Part shown: positions 12,030-23,900 of the stretch, piece by piece | How positions within the stretch are numbered: position 1 is the stretch's first letter | Layout: each line of letters opens with the position of its first letter | Assembly (NCBI GenBank): GCA_914767715.1 | Contig: OU612073.1 | Span: forward strand, 6,014,001-6,078,000 | DNA: 64,000 nt | Direction of reading: 5' to 3' | Origin: Membranipora membranacea | Lineage: Eukaryota; Bryozoa; Gymnolaemata; Cheilostomatida; Membraniporidae | Notes under the pieces: generated by a model | What the model saw: only the letters and a program-made list of their open reading frames with translations | Database searches by the model: none | Told to the model about the DNA's origin: nothing | Made by a program: the position numbers and the translations under genes

Positions 12030-14620
12030 TCATAGACTTAATATAATACCTAGGCAGGACAATGCTTATGCTTCACTGATCATAATATGTCCCACTTAAA
12101 TAGCACGACATGACTAATTAGTTTGTGCTGTGAGCCATAGTTTACTATATACAATTCAATGAAATAATGTGAAAAATCAAGGGACACTGGTCATGATATC
12201 GGCCCCTGTCCAGCCCCTTATTATTCAAATACGAAGAAAATTGGTGAGTGTATGTAAAAGACCTTTCCGCACTAGATGGTATTAATCATTTGTCCCCAGA
12301 ACCAGAACTTTTTATGATAAGATACAATCATTGGCCAATAAACACTGAAATAAACACAGCCATTTACCCTCAGCACTTCCATCAGTCCATCACTACTATA
12401 AAAATGTAAAGAATACATATAACATAATATCAAAAATATTTTGTTGGATGAGCCAGATCTTATCACCACCATCATTGTTTTTTTCTTCAAAATTGCACAC
12501 AACCAGTTAGTTCAATTCAAATTGGATTGCCAATTTTATTGTTGCTTCACAAGGAAGAATAGATCTGTGCTGTAAATTGAGTATGCAAACTACAGATAGC
12601 TGTTGTTCCTGAGTACGTATGAGGAATCTAGAGCATATGACAATAACTTAAAATTGTTATACTTCAGTACTGTAGTAAAAATCTAATGGCCTCCACTGTG
12701 ACCAAACTCAATTTTGCCGATGCCGGTAAGGTTGTTTGGGTTTATCAATGTGATATCGGCATCGACAGTGAATGCCAATTGCTTCCTTGGCCTATTCACA
12801 GACACAGCAGTGTGAAAAAGTAGTTATTACAACAGGACACGTCATCATCTGAGAAAATGGAACTATATGTAATGACGAAACTACAGAAAAAGGATGGAAG
12901 CAGTGATTCTAATAATTTCCAAGACTGGAAAATAAATACCGGCCAAATGATCACCAGCATTATTGCTTGACTCAGCCGAGAACTGCGTGCTCATATGCAT
13001 CATAGCTGCTCACAAGCACAAACCTCCGCAGCCTGCAATAAATTTTTGTTGGTATGAGCTAAGGTTTAGTATGAATAATGGCTATTAATATAGAAACCAG
13101 TCTGAGCCACAAAATTTAGACAGCCAGAGAAGTTTTTGAATTTAATGAGCAGCAACAATCCCTTCTGCAATGTCTAAAAAATCCCTCTGTAAGGAGACAT
13201 TGTCAATTATACAGTAATCACTGTTGAGTGTGCTGCACTATCTTGAGAAGTATAGAGATGTCTGCAGGGCTCCACCTAGTATAGACGAAGCTGAAATAGT
13301 TTTTATGGGAATTATTAACTATTGAATAAGAATAATGTGGATGTAACGATAAGAAAAATAATAATGATCATTACAGGAATTGTACTTTTCAAATATCACT
13401 CTAATTGACATTCATCCAAGAACCTTACCGACATCGTCAAAAATAAGTTTGGCCACGGTATTTCATTTTCCAGTTTTGGAAATTATTAGAGTCACATGCT
13501 TCCATCCTTTTTCCTCTGTAGTTTCATCACTACATGTAGTTCCATTTGCTCAGATGATGACGTGCTCTGGTTTGGTTTGGCTTATTATAACAATCATTGT
13601 ATTAACAGGCGATAGGATTGGATTTTAAATTCTGTTGTGAGCTGACGTGTAGTATGGAAAAAAGGTCTTTAAATGCTTTCCTGTCCTGCAATTTGGTGGG
13701 CAATAGATGGTATGTAGGCGAGAGGATACCTTTGCACAGTTGAAAACAACACAACTAAAAAGAGGATGGTCTTCATCGGACGCAATTAAGTTTAAAAAGT
13801 TTTAAACATCTCAGTAATAATTTTTTTTAAAGCTGCTGTTTCTGTGTATAGGTCGGGGAAGCAATAGACATTCACTGTTGACGCCGATATCACATTTATA
13901 AACTCAAAGAACCTTACCGTCATCGGCAAAATTAAGTTTGGCCAGGGTAAAGGCCATTAGATTTTGACTACAGTACTGCAGAATAATAATTTTAAGTTAT
14001 TGTCACATACTCTAAATTCATCATACGTACTCAGGAACAACAGCTATCTGTAGTTTGCATACTCATTTAACAGGACAGATCTATTCATCCTTGTGAAGCG
14101 ACAATATAAAATTAGCAATCCAATTTGAGCGAACTGGTTGTGTTCAGTCACAACTACCAATAGTTTTAAGGAAAAAAATGATGATGGTGGTGTTGCTGGT
14201 GCTTAGATCTGGCTCATCCAACAAAATATTTGTGATCTTGTGTTATAGGTGTTCTTTACATTTTTATAGTAGTGAAGGAAGTGCTGAGGGTAAATGGCTG
14301 TGTTCATTTCAATGTTTATTGGCTAATGATTGTCTCTTATCATAAAAAATTCCGGCTCTGGAGACAAATTATGAGTACCATCTCGTGCGGAAAGGTCTTT
14401 CACATACACTCACAAATCTTCTTTGTGTTTGAATAATAAGGGTCTGGGCAGGGGCTGATATCATGCCCAGCGTCCCTTGATTTTTCATAGTATTATATTG
14501 ATGGATATATAGTAAACTATGGCTCACAGCACAAACTAATTACGTCATGTCGTGATATTTAAGTGGGACAGTATTGAATGCTATTGGCCTGTCTAGGTAG
14601 TATATTAAGTCTATGGTTTA
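12030..14620. mobile_element. 2.6-kb foldback element with long inverted arms
   Basis: The left arm (about 12030-12960) returns inverted in the right arm (about 13435-14620). Paired landmarks are AAACTATGGCTCACAGCAC at the right against GTGCTGTGAGCCATAGTTT at the left, the GATATCGGC and CCGATATCA pair, and CTTCCATCCTTTTTC against the GGATGGAAG block. The right arm holds an extra unmatched block at roughly 13570-13830. The unpaired centre is about 12960-13435. No transposase-like reading frame is visible, so this is either a non-autonomous foldback element or an inverted duplication. Ends are approximate. Confidence 0.7.
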
Positions 14621-14984
14621 TATACAAGTAAGCTCAACGCTTATCTATGCATTAGACAATAGTCAAGAGAATAGAGAATAGAGAATAGTCAAGCAGATAG
14701 CAGGCATGTATCAGGTTAACTACTTTGTTTGTTAGTTTGTTTTACTGATAGTTGATGGAAATTAACTAGTAGGCTACTATGGCTCAAAAGGCAACTTAAA
14801 ACTACAACTTGTTGTAGATCTGCAACAGCGCAGAACAAGAACATCCTACAATCACAGCTCGAACCCTACCATATTCATGGAATGTAGACATCATCATCAT
14901 CATCGACCACTCAAGAACAGGTGAATTAATATTTGATCGAATCTTCGAGAAGAGATTCCATCCTTCCGCTGCTCATCATAGATA

Positions 14985-17900
14985 ATGGATTTACCATTAG
15001 AGAACTCGGCGCATGGAAGAGCGTTTGAGATAGGTCTAAGACTTGCTCACATGCCATATCCAAGCCCAGCAAAAAGGAACCATCAGGAAGAGCGTTGGAA
15101 CTGGCCGTGGATGATTGGTTGGGGCTATTATTCCAAAGAGAAGATTCTTGCCGAGACAGCAGGGAAAAAGGTAACGCATCTTAAAATCACTAGTCCAATG
15201 TGTATGGAGCTGATCAAAAAGTGGGCACCTGATGTGACCCATCTGAGACTAAGCAACCCCTCTGACGCTGATCTGGAGCAGGTGATCAAAATGTGAGTTG
15301 ACCATAATACATCAAGTTTGATCCAATTGGCAAGCATTTGAGTTGAACCCCCCCCCCCCCCACCTTCTCTATTGACACCGAGCGATTTGTATTTACCTAT
15401 TTTAATATTGAAGCGGATCGCATTTAGTATGTATACACTTGTCATAAAATCTCTCTGGGACTGTTTATTTTTGGCTAAGGCCTCATCCGAACTGTAATAA
15501 AGTGCATGCTGAGACTGCAACATTCCCTTTGCTCTATATGTGCTTATAATTCTGAAAGATAATGAGGAACCACTACCGGTAACAGCAATATGAGCGAGAC
15601 CTGCTAGGGCCTCGTTCCAAAATCGCTTGTCCATTGACGGAGTGAATGAATTGGGAACAAATTTGTCCGATCAAAAGTCCTAATGAGCTATATTTTTGAG
15701 ATAAGTTCCGCAGCAAAGAATTTTTATTTTCTACATGTCTGCGGTGAAATTTATAGATTCTCCAAGGTAAAGAGTCTAAAGGCACTGGATCTCGGAGGCA
15801 ATCATTTCTCCAAAGGGTTACCGGGGAGTGTTTGCAGGATCAAGTCTCTCACAGACTTAAACTTAGTGAGCTGTGGGCTTCGGGATCTTCCTGCCAGGTA
15901 GGTGCTCTGCTTATTGATGATTGTTCACTTTGTAACTACTCTGTTATCTGTTAACCTTCTAGACAACCTCTTTAAACAAATAAGCTGCAATATTACACAA
16001 GAAGACCCGCTAACATTCCAGCTCTACATCTTACATCGACTTTCTTAGTGTAAAAATGCCACCCTCAGCCGTTTCTCACCCTCCCAATCAACACAACTGT
16101 GGATGAAGTGAGATTTGAATAAACTGCTATTGGTCCCCTTATGTCTGACCGTTTGAATGATTGTTGTAAATATTGAATCTTCCTTTTCACCTCTTTTCAG
16201 CCTACCTAAACATCTGCCTAACCTTGAGGCACTGAACTTGGCAAAAAAAAGATTTCGCTGCATTCCATCATGCATCAAAAAGCTAAAGAAGCTCAAGATA
16301 CTCAAAATGGATCGTTGTTTGGCTGATAGCAGGTCAGCCCATCACTATAAGCCCATAAAGAATCCTCAGACAGTGTCCTCAGTAGTGATGTAGCACTGCT
16401 TGATAGTTGGGATGACACTATTTATGTAGATTGAATGCCGAAGGTTTATAAGTTAACTATTTTTATGGTTCAGTTCAGTGTGATCATTAATTCATTCTTT
16501 CAAAGTTGTTGAGAAAAGATTGAACAGGTTAAAATTTTCTTATACCTGTAACAATGGTCAACTGGTTCAATTAATATACTCACTTTTTTTTTACAGTGAT
16601 AGTGGGTTTACTGTGCTGTCAGGTCATAAACATTTAGCATGCTTGGATTTCGGTGGAAATGACTATTCTGCAGGGCTGCCATCATCTTTGCTGGGATTGT
16701 CACAGATTAAGGAATTAAGACTCCGGAATTGCAATCTGAAGAATAATCCTGCGCAAAGGAAATGCTATGACAAGTAAGAGTAAAAGTTTCCATATGCAGT
16801 TTTGTTATATAAAGTCGAGCAGGCCGGAATTCTGTCTTTGAATGGATAACATCCTATATGTGTCTAAATCTATATCAATACTTAAAGGACAACCAAGGTT
16901 TCGCAGCAATGTATTAATGGGTAGCAAATAATGTGCTGGGCAGCATCAGCTTTGTGCATTACACGATGCAAAACTCAAAGTAGTTGCTTACTCTAAGCTG
17001 GGTAACACTTCAGTTTAGGGGAGGTTCCAAGACTCTGCTGTAATAATTATAGAGCACAGGCTAAATAATAACAGGAACAGGAAACTGCTATGTGGTATTC
17101 TCTTTTAGCTGAGTTTGAGTACCTGATGGAAGAAATGTTTCACAAGAATTCTGGCTGAATAATCATCCGAATTTTATTTTGTCTTTTTCCCCATGCAGAA
17201 GGTGCAATCTGCTATTAATCAATGGCCATCAATGAGAAGTTGTTTGAAACCTTGGTTGCCCTTTAATCTGCTTGATGTTCTGGGAGTGTAAAGTCATAGT
17301 GCCCTGACGTTCAACGACCTCCAGTCCTTTAGCAAAATAGCCATTTTAAGTCAAACCCAACAAAGACGCAGTTCATAAGGGGTCAAGAATAGGTCAGCGT
17401 TAGATGCTTGGGCTTGAGCCCCACCAGTCTCACTGTTTGTCTAGTACTAACTGTCTTGGCAGGCCATTTGCCCAGGTCGACATGGATTATGGGTTCGCCA
17501 TATTGCCAAGATCCTCTAACTATTGAGTTGCGATCTTCCCAATCAATGCCAGTTTGCCATACTCATCCATACAGATTAGTGACTGTGGGAGGTGGATACA
17601 TATAAACCACCTTAGCTGAAGTGTGGAGCTCCCTTCTATCGTACCTTGGTGATTATAGTTCCAGATTATAGTTTAACCAACACCTGAAAACCCGCCTGTT
17701 CCTTGAGGCTTTGGTGGGATTGTGAATATTAAGAAGGCCAAAAGTGATTTTAGCTTCTCAATCTATTTTCTATTATTTTATGATAACTTTTAATAATACT
17801 TATACTTATACCTTCAACAAACTTGCATTACCTGTCGGACCTCCATTTCTTTGTTTGCGATAACATCGTAACGGTATATCATATAACGTAACGCTATATT

Positions 17901-20900
17901 CATAGATAATACCTTCTCAATACCTTCAGTCACTCACAAAACACTTCAAAATACCTACACACTATATTTTCACAGTATCACTATCTTTGATATTTGCAGA
18001 AGCGTCTTAGTTTTGGCTAAGAAGGCTCCAAATGATCATATTTTTGTCAATTGTTTTACAAGATTCGAGCAGCTAACAAATGTTGAATCCATCAGTTTGA
18101 GTTGGAATGATTTCTCTACCTATGGTATACCAGAACAAGTTTTTCGCCTACAGACACTAAGATCCCTGAAACTTGGTCACTGCAATCTCCAACAACTCCC
18201 AGCGAGGTAATCCTCTTAATAGCGCAGACAAAAAAAAATTATCTGAACAGGATAATTGTAACTGAATGCACTACTATTTAAGAAATTTCTTTGATATTGT
18301 GTTTGTAAGCTTTTCTATGAAAATATTTGTCATAATCCCACCGACATAGGCCTATCGATGGTGATAACAATAATTTTGTTTTCTTTAAGTTTGTCGAGCA
18401 TGAAGCAGCTGAAGGAACTGAAGCTCGATGGCAACCCTCTGAGGAGGCTTCCGATAGTGATATGCGGCCTTCAGATGTTGGAGCACCTCAATATTTCCGA
18501 CTGTCTTCTGGATGAACTGCCACAAAGGTGTGAATCATGATTATCCCCAAAGTTACATTAGGAGTAGGAGGTAGCTCAGCTGGTTAGAGTGCCGGTCCTT
18601 CATCGCGCAAGTGTTGAAGGTCGTGGGTTCGAATCTCACTGCAGTCCATTGACAACTGGGGTTTGGTCGGACCCCAGGTGTGCTCCAACCTGCCTGCAAA
18701 CTGAGAGCAAGCTGGCGCAGACATTGCGGCCTAGCCCTTGTGGCAACTAAATTTCGCCACCCATGCTCCGAGATGGCGAGTGATATGACATTCGATTTTA
18801 CTCAACCATTTTTGATATTGTACTAAAAACTGAGTTGCAGTATTGGAGTTATGTGTGGTGTATGGATGGATGGATGGATTTTATTACTATCACTGACAGC
18901 ATTATTAAAAGAAAAAATGAGTCGTGAAATACAGTGTAATTGCTGGCACTTTGAATCAGCAAGAAAAAAGCGAAGACACTTGGAATAAAAAATCAAATCT
19001 CTGTCTAAAAAAGTATTTCGTTTAAAATAAGAGTGATATGACGCAGAAAACAGTCTCTCCCCAGTGAGCTTCAATGTTTTACTGTACGGTATCTGCCAGA
19101 TGGACATTTACTCAACAAATCATTGATGAAATGATCCTCATCGTGAATATAGCGTAAGGCCAGTGTTCTTGTCTGATTGTCCATCATGGTATAAATATCG
19201 GGATGTTCAATGCCTAACTTAATAGCGTCCTTGAAAATTTTACACAGGCGTTGCTTGTCAGCAGCATACAAGCTTTTAAAAATAATGGGTATGACATGGG
19301 TTTACATGCCATTCCATTTTATATCAACCCTAGGTCGAACAAAATCGATCCCATCCATTCAAAAATATTCAGGACTGTGATATGCAATACATGTACATGT
19401 ACTATGTACGGCATTCCTTCTGTCTGCATCCTTTGCAAATATGTGTGGATTTGAGCAATAGTTTATAATTCCTTATGCAAGCTATCATTGTATTTTGCTT
19501 ACAGTTTCTCTTTGCTGGAAAATCTGAGAGATCTTGATATAGGAGGAAGCAAGAACCGATTCAAATCATTACCTAATGTAATCCTACAGCTAAACAAACT
19601 GGAGTGTTTGAATCTCGCAAGCTTAGGCTTGATGAAATCACTGGACCGGAGGATACTCAACCTCAGCAACCTGACAACGCTAATTTGTTGGAATTGTTTT
19701 GCACTGGAAAGTCCGCCTAGCCAGGTATGTGCCCAGGGCCTCTTTGCAATCAAGAAATACTACAACGATCTTGCCCAACACGATAAACCCTCGGCTGCTG
19801 CAATTCCGGTCACCTCAATAGCAGTCATTGGAAGCACTATGGCTGGCAAGACAAGTCTGATTGAAACCCTAAAAAACAAAAGAAGGATCCTGACAAACCG
19901 TGATGAGAATTCACCAACCGATGAAACCACTGAAGTGTTTGACGTGAAAGACATTACAATCGGTGACTCAAAGTTGAGGTGTTTTGACTTTGGTGGTAAC
20001 GATGTGTATCACCTGGCGCATCAGTTCACCATCCGAAACAACTACATCCCTGTCATCGTTGTAAACATGAAGCAATACTCTGACTTGTCTATGTCTGCAG
20101 GGTCAAACCAAGCTACAAAGATGGTTTGTCTCAATTTCATGTCCCATCTATATATCTCCTGTCCCAAACTTGGCGCACCTATTCTAGTGCTGACGCATAT
20201 GGACTGCCTGTCGAAAGCAGAGTTCACTGAGGGAAAGGAACAGCTGCTATCTACTATGGAATCTCTACGCAAGACCATGGTGGAAGAAGAAGCAAGATTC
20301 TCCAAGAACACCAGCAGATTCTGTAAGATAGAACATTTCTCAAACACTGATATACCTCTCTTCAAGAGTGAAGACATATATATATTCAGTAATGCTCCTG
20401 CTGAAACAGAAAACATTCTTTCTCTCACGATGAAGCTCAAGGGTCGAAGTAAAATTCATGAAAAGGTCATCCCTGACATATGGAACAACATAGAGTCTTT
20501 CTTCGAGCTAAACCACCAGTTACCATTCATACTTCTGCAAGCCGTTTTGGACGCATTCCCAGATGATAAGGACTCCGTGATACTACGATATAAACATGAT
20601 GTCGGTAGGGTTCTATGGTTTGAGCTAGATATCCAGCTTCGTCAGTTTGTTTTCCACAGGATGGATTTGTTGACCAGTGTAATATCGCTGTTATTTCATC
20701 ACAGGAATGCGGAGAATTGGAGAAAGAGAGTAGATGGATTTAAACCATTCCATTTCAAAGACAAATGGGTGACTAAGGAGAAATTCGGTGAACTAGTCAA
20801 CAAGTTTCTGAGGTCTGGAGTGTTGGATGAAGTGATTCTCTATACTGCGTTCAGCGAAAGAGAGTTCCCCGCTCAAACTGCCATAGCTCTTCTTAGGACT

Positions 20901-23900
20901 TTTCACTTGGTTTGTGGCCCTGTAAGGGCTACACCAAGGGAGGCATATATAATCCCTGCACTCTCAGAAGATACCATTGAAGAAACCAACATCAGTGATA
21001 GTCTCCTTCCTCTCCGTGTTGCCATTATTTTTATTGGCCTCCCACCGCCTCCCTATGTTTACCATCTATTGACAGTTGCATTCTTGAATCTCTTTCCGAG
21101 TCATGAGTTTGGGATCAGAGCAGCTAGTAATGGTGCAGTGGTACATCATGGTGCCTCAATCAGTCGTGTCACCCACAATAGTGCAATCTCTGAACTCACA
21201 GTTCAAGTGGACACCCCAGTAGAGGAGTTGGATGCCTCTTGGAGGTTGATGAAAAAGGTCATTCATCACATATTGAGATGCTCTCTGAGAAAATGGGAGG
21301 GGGCTCGCCCTATCTGCAAGTTCTTCTGTTCCCATTGTTTGCTCTTGAGGCTCCCGAATCCTGATGTTGATCTAGACCCAGACTGGATGGAAATTCCTAA
21401 TGTGAATGACTCAGCAGAGAATGAATCTGAGTGGATTAGTGAATTCAGAGGTGCAGAACCGGTCCCATGCTGCAATGACAGAACAAATGGAGGCCCTCTT
21501 ACAGTTCTTAAGCCACTACGCTACCCATGTGAGTACTGTTACCTCTTAAGAGGCTTCTAGAATGTTCATCAAATATCTTTCACGAGCGAACAATGTACAT
21601 GACTAGAACGAGAATAGAATGAAAAAAGTGGCTAGTGAAAATGCTCTATCTTGGTCAACTATGCTTTGCTTCCAAAATGGTTGCCTCTGGTCTAAAAGTA
21701 TTTACCAAACTCAAAATCATGTTTGCTTGGTCCATGTATATTAATTGTTCTAGACGAGGCCATCTTCATTTCATTCAATTAACCTTGGTGTTGTCACAGG
21801 TGACTCTCTGACCGCAGAAGAGCTGCAGAAGGTGGAAGTCTATGTAACAAAGCTTTCTGAGGATAGGACCGGTTCAAATGAAGCAGAAGTAGCCGTGGCC
21901 ACTGCAAATACTCTACCTGGTAACTGCAGAGTTTATTTTCGGATAAGTTATATCTGGGTGATGTTTTCAGCTCGACTTCTGGTTGATGGAGATCGGTATC
22001 AAGTTTGGTCACATTATTTTTTACAAAGAAGCCAAGATCATCCTGCCTTGTCACCCTAGTAAATCAGAGCACAAGACATATAATGAATGAATAAATAATA
22101 TTTATATTTGCTAAAATCTTATCTTAGTCTCCAGCAATCCAGCTTCCATTACCCAAACTGGAGCGGAAGTACCTTCAGCAGAGACAGCCAAGACAGAGAT
22201 GGACTATGTAGAAGAGATAGTGGCTATGATGAAGATTTGCCACGCTGATATCAGTCTGCCTTCCAGTCAAGAGAGCCTGGTTACTACACCGAGAAATGCC
22301 CCGGATAAGGTACATTAACTCCTCACGTGATTTTATTTTTACTCTTTGCATCAGCACTCTGATGAAAAACTTGTAGAAAACATTCCCTTCTTTTTTAGTT
22401 GCTTACCATACAGGCCCCAATGCTTCTAATTATTCAAACCTCAGCAAGGTCACTGAAAGTGGCATTATATCATCAACCAGGGGCGTTGTTGATAATGGAA
22501 GTTTACAACAAGCAGCTTGGGCAGGGCACTAGTACTACATTCTCTGAATAGATTATTTAGTTTTATTCATTTACAGTTTAATGGATAATTTTCATATTCG
22601 ATAATTGACAATTGAATTTTCTATCTGTTTGCGCTCAGTTTACTCACCATTCTCCCTGCTTTACTTCATACAAGATAAATCAACTCAAGAAATTAATTTT
22701 CTGTTGGCTCACTCTCTTTTAATTGTATAGGAATACGAGATGACAGAGCCACTGGGTAGAGCTTTGATAATATCAAACAAGTACCTCGTGACTGACCACC
22801 GAACAGGAAGTGACCACTGGAGACATGGATCTGAACATGATTATACAAACATGAGACAAATGCTCAACAGATTGAATTTCATCACAGTTGGAGAGCACAA
22901 GAACTACACTGCTAAGGTATGGAGCATGCAATCACTTGGACTTCCACAGGCCCGTAGTCTTAGGGTGGACAGGGGGCATTAGCTCCCTGAGAATGCTTAA
23001 TATTGTTCCCTAGAAACACTATGATTTCATAATACGTGTCAGAATTTGCCCAATTGGGAATTCTATTTATATATTTACCTAGCCAGTTAATTGAACCAAC
23101 GGTCTCAGAAGACAAAATTTGAATAACAATTGTATTTATCTCTCAATGGCTACATATGTGTGCGAGTTTCTCCTGGTAAGCCGAAACCAAAAGCACAACA
23201 AAATTATTAGCTAACAGGCGACAACATTTTTCAGGAAATGGTTGGTGATTAAATTGATTGAATGATTAGTGATTGAGAGCTTGCATATTCCTCTTTTTTG
23301 AACCGACACCAAATGCACAAAAACAATCATGACTAGCTAACACAGGTGATAACACATTTTAGAATATGGTTGATGCTATTCATGAAGAAACACAGCTAAT
23401 AGATGAGTACACAGGCAGATCGATACACGAGGGCTTTGGAATGTTTGTCTTAATCCTTACAAGCCATGGAAACGATGGAAGCATATTAGGATGTGATTAC
23501 ATGCATATAAAACTGACTGATATTTATGACCTTCTCTCTGCTCGTAATTTCCCGGCGATGAAAGGCAAACCAAAGCTCATAATTATTCAGGCATGCTCTG
23601 GAGGTAAGCAATGCAGGAAAGTTCTTCCAGATAGCACAGTGATGCCCTAAATTTTGAATTACAGCAATCAAAGTGGTGTTAAAATAGTTGAAAGACAATA
23701 TTATAGAATATCGGTTGACTGCCTACACAAACTTTCTTCTTTTCCTAATAATTTACTTCTTACTCTTTTAATGTGCAGAAAAAGTTGAGATGATGCTTGA
23801 CGGTGTTCCAGAACAACCAATACCAAGAAGTGGCAGCTCCACCAGTGGAAGCAATGCAGAAATAGGCCTACAGTCAGCTGAAGAGATAGCACTAACAGCT

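Noticed and set aside
17408-17605. Possible extra LRR exon in the gap between 16773 and 18063
   Set aside because: No leucine-repeat spacing and no phase-2 splice borders; the region flanks a MITE.
18561-18645. A tRNA gene on the plus strand
   Set aside because: Same reason: the SINE body continues to about 18790 and diverged copies are dispersed.
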